Source: Cypionkella psychrotolerans
GTDB lineage: Bacteria > Pseudomonadota > Alphaproteobacteria > Rhodobacterales > Rhodobacteraceae
Length of the DNA: 64,000 bases
Direction: 5' to 3'
NCBI RefSeq assembly: GCF_001294535.1
Contig: NZ_LGIC01000007.1
Coordinates: 62,001-126,000, forward strand
The notes under the pieces are model-generated. The model had not been told where the DNA came from. It did no database searches and worked only from the letters and a program-made list of their open reading frames with translations. Below are positions 7,991 through 16,423 of this stretch, piece after piece. A program made the position numbers and the translations under genes. Numbering within the stretch: position 1 is the stretch's first letter; every line of letters starts with the position of its first letter.

Positions 7991-8880
7991 GCAAGCGCTT
8001 GAATTACATCGTCTTTGCGCCGGGATACGATCCAGACAGTGGCGGGTCGATCTTTCTGCACCAGTTGGTCCATGCTTTGAACCAGTCCGGCGAGAAAGCG
8101 TTCCTGTGGCACTGGCAAACCCCACTCACAATACAGCGTCAGCGCTTATATACGATATTGAAGCGACCAAGTCTGTTGTGGAAGCCGCAACCGTTCGAAC
8201 GCGATGCAATGCTGAATACGCCGATTGCGCGGCCCCAAGATCTGACAAAGCGCAGTATCGTAGTATATCCCGAGGTGACTTTGGGTAATCCGCTGCGCGC
8301 CAAGAATGTCGCCCGCTGGCTGCTTTACAGGCCCGGCATCCGCAATCCTTACGACTTTGGTCCTGATGAGATGTTCTTTCGTGCGGGCGAAATGTCTGAT
8401 CTCCCCGAAGTGACGGGCGGCGCACCAGAGTTGTTTGTCTGGCGGATCAATCCGATTTATCGCAACGAAAACCGCAGTGATCGCAAAGGCAGCTGCTTCA
8501 TTGTGCGCAAAGGTGAGGCAAAGCCTCGCATCGCTGAGACCGCCAACGCTATCCAGATTGATGGGATGTCGCACGCCGAGATTGCCGAAGTCTTCAACCG
8601 CTGCGAGACATTCTATTCTTACGACGAGGCCACGCTTTACTCGCAATTCGCGGCCATTTGTGGCTGCGACAGCGTGGTGGTGCCGGGCTTCTATGCTTCA
8701 CGCGAAGATTGGGTGCAGTCGCATGAATTGGCGCGTTATGGCGTGGCTTATGGTCTTGATGATTTGGCCCATGCGCGCGCCACCCGGCATCTGACGTTGG
8801 GGGTGTTACAGGCGCAAGAAGCTAAGGGCATGCAAAGCGTGCAGAACTTTGTACGTCTGACCCAAAGCCGTTTTGGCTGA
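7987..8880 (+). CDS. WavQ-like polysaccharide biosynthesis protein
   Basis: A 297-aa protein beginning MSKRLNYIVFAPGYDPDSGG; ATG 7987 overlaps the previous stop as ATGA, which decides the start over the upstream frame. The N terminus (FAPGY...GGSIFLHQLVHALNQ.GE.AFLW) resembles the start of GT-B glycosyltransferases and of WavQ, a lipopolysaccharide-core protein of Vibrio. The second half holds YSYDEATLYSQFAAICGCDSVVVPG, like the donor-binding region of such enzymes. It is the third gene of the wecE cassette, so a role in transferring or assembling the amino sugar is likely but unproven. Confidence 0.6.
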   Translation: MSKRLNYIVFAPGYDPDSGGSIFLHQLVHALNQSGEKAFLWHWQTPLTIQRQRLYTILKRPSLLWKPQPFERDAMLNTPIARPQDLTKRSIVVYPEVTLGNPLRAKNVARWLLYRPGIRNPYDFGPDEMFFRAGEMSDLPEVTGGAPELFVWRINPIYRNENRSDRKGSCFIVRKGEAKPRIAETANAIQIDGMSHAEIAEVFNRCETFYSYDEATLYSQFAAICGCDSVVVPGFYASREDWVQSHELARYGVAYGLDDLAHARATRHLTLGVLQAQEAKGMQSVQNFVRLTQSRFG

Positions 8881-8887
8881 CGCACGC

Positions 8888-9220
8888 TTACGCCTCTGCA
8901 CCGCAAAACATCTCATAGACCAAGGCGATCATGGCGCGCACTTTGGGGTCTTTGATCGAGTAGTAAATCACCTTGCCATCGCGCCGCGCGGCCACCAACC
9001 CCTCGTTGCGCAAGCGGGCAAGGTGCTGGCTGACGGCGGCTTGCCGGGCACTCAGCAGATCTTCCAGCGCTGTGACCGATTTCTCGCCCGCTGACAGATG
9101 GCACAGGATCATCAGACGGCCTTCGTGCGACAGCGCTTTCAGAAAGTTTGCGGCCTCGGCGGCACGCGTGGCCATGTCGTCCGCCGCGAGGGCTGGCTCG
9201 ATGTCCATGCGCTTGTTCAC
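8888..9220 (-). CDS. ArsR-family regulator with SqrR/BigR-type cysteine pair
   Basis: A 110-aa winged-helix repressor with recognition helix ARQAAVSQHLARLRNEG and beta hairpin RRDGKVIYYS. Two cysteines, C40 in LMILCHLS and C106 in YEMFCG, are 66 residues apart, exactly the spacing of the paired cysteines of SqrR (41/107) and BigR (42/108), which form a polysulfide bridge and release DNA when reactive sulfur rises. The GTG start at 9220 is chosen because GGGAG lies five bases upstream; ATG 9208 is the alternative. It is convergent with the WavQ-like gene and divergent from the PHP gene. No sulfide oxidation gene is adjacent, so the target is unknown. Confidence 0.8.
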   Translation of the reverse strand: MNKRMDIEPALAADDMATRAAEAANFLKALSHEGRLMILCHLSAGEKSVTALEDLLSARQAAVSQHLARLRNEGLVAARRDGKVIYYSIKDPKVRAMIALVYEMFCGAEA

Positions 9221-9352
9221 ACTCACTCCCGATCTCCCCGCTGTTGTTGGTAACATATGGATTAACAGGAATATGTCCACCCGACGCGCGCCGTCACTGG
9301 ACTGTCACGCGCGCTTGGCTACTCTGCGGCAAAATTCGGTAAGGAGCCTATG

Positions 9353-10312
9353 ATGCAACGCGATCCCGCTTTCACCGCCCACGGCCGTTTTTGGCGTGGT
9401 AACCTGCACACCCATTCGACGCGCTCGGATGGTGTGCTGGCCCCCGAGGAAGTGTGTCGGCGCTATAAGGCCGAGGGCTACGATTTCATTGCGTTGACCG
9501 ACCATTTCGTAGGCGTTTATGGCTATCCGATTGTTGACACCAAGCCTATGCGCGACGCGGGCTTTACGACGATTTTGGGCGCAGAACTTCATTCTGGCGC
9601 TATGGCGAATGGTGAGTTGTGGCACATTCTGGCGGTGGGTCTGCCCAGTGATTTCGCGCCCTCGAACAGCCCCAGCTTCATCCCGGTCAAGGGCCAGGAA
9701 ACCGGGCCAGAGATTGCAGCACGGGCTGTAGCGGCCGGGGCATTCGTGGCGATTGCGCATCCGCAATGGTCCGGGCTGACCTTGGCCGATGCCCGCAGCA
9801 TCACCGCCGCCCATGCGGTCGAGGTCTACAACACGGGTTGCGATACGGGCTGTGATCGCCCGGACGGCTTTGCCATCGCTGATCTTTTGCTGACCGAGGG
9901 GCGTCGTCTGAGCATGATCGCCACCGATGACGCGCATTTCTCGGAGCCGGATCATTTCGGCGGCTGGGTGATGGTGAAATCGGAAGCCAACACGCCCGAG
10001 GCTTTGCTGGCAGCGTTGAAGGCGGGGCATTTCTATTCCAGTCAAGGCCCGGAACTGCGCGATGTGCGCATTGAGGGCGATCACGTTGTGGTCGAATGTT
10101 CGGCTGCGGTCTCGGTGGTGGCGATTGGGCATGGCACTGGCGCAAAGGCCGTGCATGGCCATTCGCTGACCCGCGCCGAGGTGCCACTGGCGCGGCTGAA
10201 CAACTCGCCTTGGCTGCGTGTGGCGGTGATTGATGCCGCAGGCAAGCGGGCGTGGTCGAACCCGATTTGGGTGGAGGGTGCTTTGGCGAAAAACCCGCGC
10301 GTTGCACCATAA
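9353..10312 (+). CDS. PHP-domain metal-dependent hydrolase
   Basis: A 319-aa protein with an N-terminal PHP fold: metal ligands NLHTHSTRSDG, ALTDH, GAELHS, IAHPQW and ATDDAHF are all visible in order. PHP proteins are phosphoesterases with two or three metals; this length and arrangement match stand-alone phosphatase-like members, and the last 90 residues form a beta-rich tail. AAGGAG lies six bases before ATG 9353, better spaced than for the ATG at 9350. It is convergent with the LysR gene across a strong hairpin. Substrate unknown. Confidence 0.85.
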   Translation: MQRDPAFTAHGRFWRGNLHTHSTRSDGVLAPEEVCRRYKAEGYDFIALTDHFVGVYGYPIVDTKPMRDAGFTTILGAELHSGAMANGELWHILAVGLPSDFAPSNSPSFIPVKGQETGPEIAARAVAAGAFVAIAHPQWSGLTLADARSITAAHAVEVYNTGCDTGCDRPDGFAIADLLLTEGRRLSMIATDDAHFSEPDHFGGWVMVKSEANTPEALLAALKAGHFYSSQGPELRDVRIEGDHVVVECSAAVSVVAIGHGTGAKAVHGHSLTRAEVPLARLNNSPWLRVAVIDAAGKRAWSNPIWVEGALAKNPRVAP

Positions 10313-10341
10313 GACATGCAGTCGGTCTGGATTTAACACCG

Positions 10342-10370
10342 CGCCGCCCCGGACTTGGTCCGGGGCGGCG
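10342..10370. repeat. CCGGAC-type palindromic repeat, probable bidirectional terminator
   Basis: CGCCGCCCCGGAC-TTG-GTCCGGGGCGGCG has perfect 13-bp arms and a 3-nt loop. It sits between the convergent 3' ends of the PHP gene (10312) and the LysR gene (10407). The same core recurs as an inverted pair at 56761-56832, so it is also a dispersed repeat. Confidence 0.75.
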
Positions 10371-10406
10371 TGGGATTTGTGGCTCAGGTGAAATGCGATG
10401 AAACCC

Positions 10407-11276
10407 TTAACCGCGTGCAGGATCGCTGCTGCGCACGAAGCGTTTGGCCAGCATCCTCGTCAGCTTGCGATGGGCTTTTGACACCCGCTGGCGCAAATGC
10501 ATCGCGGCAAACACCGGCTGGTCGATGGCCTCGACATCAGCCACATATTTGAACCGCCCAGTTGCCACCATTTCTGCCGCCTTTTCCGCCATAACAAACC
10601 CCGATCCGCCAGTGGCCAGCAGCAGTGAGGCGATGGTCGAGCTTTGGCCAACCGACAACGGCGCGCCAATCAGCTCGGGCAGGGCGGTGCGGTGGGCCTG
10701 CTCAAAAGCCGCAGAGAAATGCCCCGAAATATAGGTCTCCAGCTTGATCTCGGCCCGCGTCGCAGCATCCGAACTGATCAGGCGATAGGGTAGGTCGGCG
10801 AGGGTGACGAAATGCAGATCTGGATGCGGCTTCGGCGTGAACAGTACCGCAAAATCATGCACGCCGGCGACGATATCGGCACACATCTGGGCGGAATAAT
10901 CCGGCTCGATATAAAACGCCATTTGCGGGAACATCCGACGGAAATCTGCCAACAGATCACCGATAAACGCATCGGCCAGATCATTCTGGATGCCCAAACG
11001 CATGATAACAGCGGACTCGCCTGTGGGGGCCACGGCACGCTTGGCCTCATTCCAATCCCTGCGCAGCATCCGGGCATGAGTTTCAAACCGCAGGCCCTCG
11101 GTGGTCAGATCCGTGCCCGCGCGTGAGCGGGTGAACAACCGCGCACCCACGGCGGCCTCTAGCGTCTGCACGCGGGCCGAGACGGTGGATTGGGTGACAC
11201 TCAACCGCTCAGCAGTCCGGTGAAAGCTGCGGGTTTCCACAAGGTCAAGGAACGTATCAAGAAGTTCGATTTGCAT
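10407..11276 (-). CDS. LysR-type transcriptional regulator
   Basis: A 289-aa regulator. The N-terminal winged helix is typical: MQIELLDTFLDLVETRSFHR, then LSVTQSTVSARVQTLEAAVG as the DNA-reading helix and LFTRSRAG. Residues about 90-280 form the periplasmic-binding-like effector domain. It is transcribed away from the methylated-amine catabolic genes starting at 11408, with 131 bp between, so it most likely controls them in response to a pathway compound. The effector cannot be predicted. Confidence 0.9.
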   Translation of the reverse strand: MQIELLDTFLDLVETRSFHRTAERLSVTQSTVSARVQTLEAAVGARLFTRSRAGTDLTTEGLRFETHARMLRRDWNEAKRAVAPTGESAVIMRLGIQNDLADAFIGDLLADFRRMFPQMAFYIEPDYSAQMCADIVAGVHDFAVLFTPKPHPDLHFVTLADLPYRLISSDAATRAEIKLETYISGHFSAAFEQAHRTALPELIGAPLSVGQSSTIASLLLATGGSGFVMAEKAAEMVATGRFKYVADVEAIDQPVFAAMHLRQRVSKAHRKLTRMLAKRFVRSSDPARG

Positions 11277-11313
11277 GGTCTGCTCCGCTGCTGTGCGTCC
11301 GATGTTTTGCGCC

Positions 11314-11332
11314 TGATCGGTTCACTCGATCA
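11314..11332. promoter_or_regulatory. Candidate LysR operator in the divergent promoter region
   Basis: TGATCG-N7-CGATCA, perfect 6-bp arms, contains the T-N11-A pattern of LysR boxes. It lies 38 bp upstream of the regulator start and 76 bp upstream of the first catabolic gene, the usual place for a site that controls both. Confidence 0.5.
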
Positions 11333-11407
11333 ATAGCGCGGGTTTGGGGGAATTGAAAGCCGAAAGCCGCCGCCTGATAAGGAGGGGGTAAAGACCCGGA
11401 GCAAGAC

Positions 11408-13840
11408 ATGTCTGATTTTCCCAAAACCGCGCGCGTTGTCATCATTGGCGGCGGTGCTGTCGGTGCGTCCAGCCTGTACCATCTATGCAAGGCGGGCTGG
11501 ACCGATTGCGTTTTGCTGGAGAAGAACGAGCTGACCGCAGGCTCAACTTGGCACGCGGCGGGCAATGTGCCGACATTTTCATCGTCGTGGTCGATCATGA
11601 ACATGCAGCGCTATTCTGCGGAACTCTATCGCGGCTTGGGTGAAGCGGTTGATTACCCGATGAATTACAACGTCACCGGATCAATCCGGTTGGCGCACAC
11701 GCCGGAACGTTTGCAGGAGTTTCAACGGGTTGTTGGCATGGGTCGCTATCAGGGCATGGACCTGAAGATCCTGACTCCCGATCAAATTGCCGAAGTTTAC
11801 CCCTTTATCGCCACCCACGATCTGGCTGGGGCCTTGTATGACCCCTACGATGGCGACATTGACCCGGCGCAATTGACGCAGGCTTTGGCGAAGGGTGCCC
11901 GCCAGATGGGCGCGCGGATTGAACGGTTCTGCCCCGCATCAGGCGTGCGGCGTGAGGGCGACGAATGGGTGGTTGAAACCCACAAGGGCGATATTCGCTG
12001 TGAGATCGTGGTGAATGCGGCAGGTTATTACGCCCGCGAGGTCGGCAAATGGTTTGGCCGCGAGGTGCCGATGATGGTGATGAGCCATCAGTATATGCTG
12101 TTCGACACCATCCCCGAGGTCGAGGCCCGCACCAAAGCGGTGGGGCATAAGCTGCCTTTGCTGCGTGATGTTGATAGTAGCTACTACCTGCGGCAAGAGA
12201 AAAACGGCTTCAACCTTGGCCCCTATGAGAAGAACTGCAAGGCGCATTGGGTGACCAAGGATGACCCGTTCCCGGAAGATTTCAGCTTCCAACTGTTCCC
12301 CGACGATTTGGAGCGGTTGGAATGGTATATCACCGACGCTATGGCCCGCGTGCCATTGCTGGAAACAGCTCCGCTGACCAAAGTGATCAACGGCCCGATC
12401 CCCTATACGCCCGATGGCAACCCGCTGATCGGCCCGATGCCCGGCGTGCCGAACGCGTTTGAGGCCTGCGTGTTCACCTTCGGCATTTGCCAGGCCGGGG
12501 GCGCGGGTAAGGTGCTTGCCGAATGGATCACCCAAGGCACCACCGAATGGGACATGTGGTCGTGTGATCCACGCCGTTTCACCGGGTTCGAGGATCAGGA
12601 TTACTGTGTGAAGAAAGGCATGGAGGTTTACGGCCACGAATACGCCATCCACTTCCCGCATCACGTCTGGGGCGAGGGGCGCGGCAAGAAACTGTCACCG
12701 CTGCACGACCGCACGGCAGCATTAGGCGCGCAGTTTGGTCCGTTCAACGGCTGGGAACGGCCTTTGTGGTATGCCCGTCCGGGCGATGATACGTCCGAGG
12801 ATGCACAGCGCACATGGAACCGCGAAGGCCCGTGGTTCGGTGCAGTGAAGGCCGAATGTGAGGCGGTGCGCGATGGCGTGGGCGTGCTGGACCTGCCCGG
12901 ATTCTCTCGGTTTGAGGTTGAAGGGCAGGGGGCGGCGGAGTGGCTGGCGGGGCGTATTTCGGGTGCTTTGCCGAAGATCGGGCGAATGGGGCTGGCGTAT
13001 TTCCCCGATGATCAGGGCCGGATCGTGACCGAAATGTCGGTGGTGCGGCGCGAGGAAGAGGCTTTCACCCTGATCACGGCCGCCGTGGCGCAAAGCCATG
13101 ACGCCGACTGGCTGCGTCGCGATATGCCTGCGGGGTTGACTTTCCGCGACCGCACCAATGATTTCACCTGCCTGATTGTCACCGGGCCAAAGTCGCGCGA
13201 TCTGCTGGCGGGGTTGACCGAGGCTGACCTCAGCGCCCCTTGGCTGTCTGTGCAGCCCGCAGCGGTGGCAGGGCAGGATTGCGCCTTATTCCGCGTCAGC
13301 TTTGCCGGAGAATTGGGCTGGGAGGTTCATGCCACCCCCGCGCGGATGCCGGCGATTTATGATGCGATCCTAGCGGCGGGCGCGACACCCTTTGGCATGT
13401 TCGCGCTGAACTCCTTGCGGGTGGAAAAGGGCTATCGCGCGTGGAAGGGCGATCTTTCCACCGATTACACACTGCTCGAAGGCGGCCTCGACCGCTTCAT
13501 CAAGTTTGACAAACCACAGGATTTCCCCGGCAAGGCGGCGCTTCTGGCGCAAAAACAGCGCGGCGTGGGCAAGCGCTTCTGCACTTTAGTGATCGAGGCA
13601 GGCGATCAGGATCCGCCCTATATGTCCACAATCTGGGCGGGCGATACGGTGGTGGGCGAAGTGACCTCTGGCTATTACGGTCACCGCGTCGGCGCTTGCA
13701 TCGGGCTTGGCATGTTGCGCGCTGATCTGAACCAGCCGGGGCAGGCCGTTGAGGTGGAGATTTTCGGGCAGCGCTATCCGGCGATGGTGCAGGCAGATGC
13801 GCCGCTGTGGGATGCGAAAAACGAACGTATCCGCGCGTAA
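11408..13840 (+). CDS. Dimethylglycine/sarcosine dehydrogenase-like FAD-GcvT fusion protein 1
   Basis: An 810-aa two-part enzyme. Residues 8-400 are a D-amino-acid-oxidase-type FAD domain with VVIIGGGAVGASSLYH; H49 in GSTWHAAGN is the position that carries covalently bound FAD in mammalian dimethylglycine dehydrogenase. Residues about 430-810 are an aminomethyltransferase (GcvT-like) folate domain with VTGPKSRDLL and GELGWEVHA. The family oxidises an N-methyl group and, when tetrahydrofolate is bound, passes the one-carbon unit to it. GGAG precedes the ATG by six bases. A paralogue of equal length follows 66 bp downstream. The exact N-methyl substrate is not set by sequence. Confidence 0.88.
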   Translation: MSDFPKTARVVIIGGGAVGASSLYHLCKAGWTDCVLLEKNELTAGSTWHAAGNVPTFSSSWSIMNMQRYSAELYRGLGEAVDYPMNYNVTGSIRLAHTPERLQEFQRVVGMGRYQGMDLKILTPDQIAEVYPFIATHDLAGALYDPYDGDIDPAQLTQALAKGARQMGARIERFCPASGVRREGDEWVVETHKGDIRCEIVVNAAGYYAREVGKWFGREVPMMVMSHQYMLFDTIPEVEARTKAVGHKLPLLRDVDSSYYLRQEKNGFNLGPYEKNCKAHWVTKDDPFPEDFSFQLFPDDLERLEWYITDAMARVPLLETAPLTKVINGPIPYTPDGNPLIGPMPGVPNAFEACVFTFGICQAGGAGKVLAEWITQGTTEWDMWSCDPRRFTGFEDQDYCVKKGMEVYGHEYAIHFPHHVWGEGRGKKLSPLHDRTAALGAQFGPFNGWERPLWYARPGDDTSEDAQRTWNREGPWFGAVKAECEAVRDGVGVLDLPGFSRFEVEGQGAAEWLAGRISGALPKIGRMGLAYFPDDQGRIVTEMSVVRREEEAFTLITAAVAQSHDADWLRRDMPAGLTFRDRTNDFTCLIVTGPKSRDLLAGLTEADLSAPWLSVQPAAVAGQDCALFRVSFAGELGWEVHATPARMPAIYDAILAAGATPFGMFALNSLRVEKGYRAWKGDLSTDYTLLEGGLDRFIKFDKPQDFPGKAALLAQKQRGVGKRFCTLVIEAGDQDPPYMSTIWAGDTVVGEVTSGYYGHRVGACIGLGMLRADLNQPGQAVEVEIFGQRYPAMVQADAPLWDAKNERIRA

Positions 13841-13906
13841 GATCGGGCGAAGCGGGGGCTAAGCCCTCGCACCCCAAAGTATTTCTACCAGTATGAAAGC
13901 AAAGCG
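13841..13906 (+). repeat. Degenerate intergenic repeat between paralogues
   Basis: The spacer holds CCAAAGTATTTCTACCAGTATGAAAG, here split as CCAAAGTATTTCTACC then AGTATGAAAG (13874-13899), a divergent relative of the ATATTTAGACCAAGATGAAA half of the dispersed repeat seen at 51883. Its last bases also serve as leader for the next gene. Confidence 0.4.
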
Positions 13907-16354
13907 ATGGCTCAGATTCCAAACAAAGCGCGGGCGGTGGTGATTGGCGGCGGGGTTTCCGGCTGCTCTGTCGCCTATCATCTGGCCAAAATGGGCTGGA
14001 CCGATGTGGTTCTGCTAGAGCGCAAACAACTGACCTCTGGCACGACTTGGCATGCGGCGGGGTTGATCGGGCAGTTGCGCGGCTCGGCGAACATGACCCG
14101 GTTGGCCAAATATTCAGCGGATTTGTATGTGAAACTCGCAGCGGAAACCGGGGTTGAGACCGGGATGCGACAGGTGGGCAGCATCTCGGTGGCGCTGACC
14201 GAAGCGCGGCATGAGGAATTACTGCGCCAAGCCACCGTGGCGCGGATTTTCGATGTCGACGTGTCGGAGATTTCGCCGTCTGAGGTGAAAGCGATGTATC
14301 CGCATCTGAACGTCGCGGATGTGGTGGGGGCGGTGCATCTGCCGCTGGATGGTCAATGCGATCCCGCCAACATCGCGATGGCTTTGGCCAAAGGTGCACG
14401 GATGCGGGGCGCGAAGATATTCGAGCATACCAAGGTTGTCGGGGTCACTAAAGCGTCGGGCAAAGTCACCGGCGTCGATTACATTGGCGCGGATGGCGAG
14501 CCCGGCCATATTGCAACCGATGTGGTGGTGAACTGCGGCGGCATGTGGGGGCGCGATTTGGCGGAAGCCTCGGCTGTCACCTTGCCTTTGCACGCTTGCG
14601 AGCATTTCTATCTGATTACCGAGCCGGTTCAGGGGCTTGGACATCTGCCCGTGCTGCGGGTGCCGGATGAATGTGCTTACTATAAGTCTGATGCGGGCAA
14701 GATGATGATTGGCGCGTTTGAGCCGAAAGCCAAACCTTGGGGCATGGGGGGCATCCGCGAAGATTTCATGTTCGACACTTTGCCGGAAGATTGGGACCAT
14801 TTCCAACCCATCCTTGAAGATGCGATGAACCGGATGCCGCTGTTTCAGACGGCGGGGATTCATACATTTTTCAACGGGCCGGAATCGTTTACGCCCGATG
14901 ACCGCTATTACTTGGGCGAAGCGCCGGAGCTCGGCGGCTACTGGGTGGCGGCGGGCTATAACTCGGTTGGCATCGCCGGATCGGGTGGCGCGGGTATGGC
15001 CTTGGCGCATTGGATTGTCGAGGGCGAGGCACCCTTCGATCTGTGGGAGGTCGATATCCGCCGCGCCCAGCCGTTCCAGAAGAACCGCAAATATCTGAAA
15101 GAGCGGGTGACCGAGACTTTGGGTCTGCTTTACGCCGATCACTTCCCTTACCGTCAGGTGGAAACCGCACGCGGGGTGCGGCGGACTCCGCTGCACGAGC
15201 ATCTGAAAGCCCGTGGTGCGGTGTTTGGCGAAGTAGCGGGCTGGGAGCGCGCGAACTGGTTCGCCAATGCGGGGCAAGAGCGCGAGTATCGCTATTCTTG
15301 GAAACGGCAGAACTGGTTTGAGAACCAGAAGGCCGAGCATCTGGCAGTTCGAAATGGTGTCGGTTTCTTCGACATGACCTCGTTCGGCAAAATCCGCATC
15401 GAGGGTCGCGATGCTTGCGCCTTCCTGAACAAGGTATGCGCCGCCGAGATGGATGTGGCGGTTGGTCGGATCGTCTACACGCAGATGCTGAACCGGAAGG
15501 GCGGCATTGAAAGCGATCTGACGGTGACGCGGCTGTCCGAGACGGCGTATTTGGCCGTGGTGCCGGGGGCGACCTTGCAGCGCGATTTGGCTTGGCTGCG
15601 GCGGCACCTGGGCGAGGCGTTTGCGGTGATCACCGATATGACGGCGGCTGAATCGGTGCTCTGCGTGATGGGTCCGAAGGCGCGGGAGTTGATGCAAAAG
15701 CTGAGCCCGAATGACTTCTCAAATGCGGCGCATCCGTTCGGCACCATGCGGCAGATCGAGGTTGGCATGGGCGTTGCGCGGGCGCATCGGGTGACCTATG
15801 TGGGCGAACTCGGCTGGGAATTGTACGTCTCGTCCGATCAAACCGCGCATGTGTTTGAGGCTTTGGAGGAAGCTGGCGCTGGTCTGGGCCTGAAGCTCTG
15901 CGGGTTGCACACGCTGGATTCTTGCCGGATCGAGAAAGCCTATCGTCACTTCGGCCATGATATTACCGATGAAGATCATGTGCTTGAGGCGGGTTTGGGC
16001 TTTGCGGTGTCGAAGAAAAAGCCTGACTACATTGGTCGCGATGCGGTCCTGCGTAAACAAGAGACAGGGCTGGATCGCAAGCTGGTACAGTTCCGCCTAA
16101 CCAACCCCGAACCGCTGTTGTTCCATAATGAGGCGGTGGTGCGCGACGGCGTGATTGTCGGCCCAGTAACCTCTGGCAACTACGGGCATTTCCTCGGTGG
16201 CGCGATTGGTATGGGCTATGTGCCCTGCAAAGGGCAGTCCGACGCGGCCATTCTGGGCTCGCACTATGAAATCGAAGTGGCGGGGGTGCGGCATGAGGCC
16301 GTGGCCAGCCTTGTGGCAATGTATGATCCAAAATCCGAACGGGTGCGCGCCTGA
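13907..16354 (+). CDS. Dimethylglycine/sarcosine dehydrogenase-like FAD-GcvT fusion protein 2
   Basis: An 815-aa paralogue of the preceding enzyme with the same plan: FAD motif AVVIGGGVSGCSVAYH, TTWHAAG with H49 at the presumed covalent flavin position, and a C-terminal GcvT-type folate domain with VMGPKARELM and GELGWELYVS. The pair differ clearly in sequence (for example STWHAAGNV versus TTWHAAGLI), so they are likely to act on successive or different N-methyl substrates rather than being a recent copy. It is in line with the mttB-family gene 69 bp downstream. Confidence 0.88.
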   Translation: MAQIPNKARAVVIGGGVSGCSVAYHLAKMGWTDVVLLERKQLTSGTTWHAAGLIGQLRGSANMTRLAKYSADLYVKLAAETGVETGMRQVGSISVALTEARHEELLRQATVARIFDVDVSEISPSEVKAMYPHLNVADVVGAVHLPLDGQCDPANIAMALAKGARMRGAKIFEHTKVVGVTKASGKVTGVDYIGADGEPGHIATDVVVNCGGMWGRDLAEASAVTLPLHACEHFYLITEPVQGLGHLPVLRVPDECAYYKSDAGKMMIGAFEPKAKPWGMGGIREDFMFDTLPEDWDHFQPILEDAMNRMPLFQTAGIHTFFNGPESFTPDDRYYLGEAPELGGYWVAAGYNSVGIAGSGGAGMALAHWIVEGEAPFDLWEVDIRRAQPFQKNRKYLKERVTETLGLLYADHFPYRQVETARGVRRTPLHEHLKARGAVFGEVAGWERANWFANAGQEREYRYSWKRQNWFENQKAEHLAVRNGVGFFDMTSFGKIRIEGRDACAFLNKVCAAEMDVAVGRIVYTQMLNRKGGIESDLTVTRLSETAYLAVVPGATLQRDLAWLRRHLGEAFAVITDMTAAESVLCVMGPKARELMQKLSPNDFSNAAHPFGTMRQIEVGMGVARAHRVTYVGELGWELYVSSDQTAHVFEALEEAGAGLGLKLCGLHTLDSCRIEKAYRHFGHDITDEDHVLEAGLGFAVSKKKPDYIGRDAVLRKQETGLDRKLVQFRLTNPEPLLFHNEAVVRDGVIVGPVTSGNYGHFLGGAIGMGYVPCKGQSDAAILGSHYEIEVAGVRHEAVASLVAMYDPKSERVRA

Positions 16355-16423
16355 TAAGCGCCGGGAGAGCCATCGGCCCTCCCGGACCCTCCCGCGGATA
16401 TGTGAGCACAGAGGATGACGAAG

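Noticed and set aside
14219-15697. Long minus-strand open frame (492 codons) inside the second FAD-GcvT gene
   Set aside because: It has no domain features, is rich in H, R and P as expected of an antisense frame in GC-rich coding DNA, and the plus strand has a convincing enzyme.
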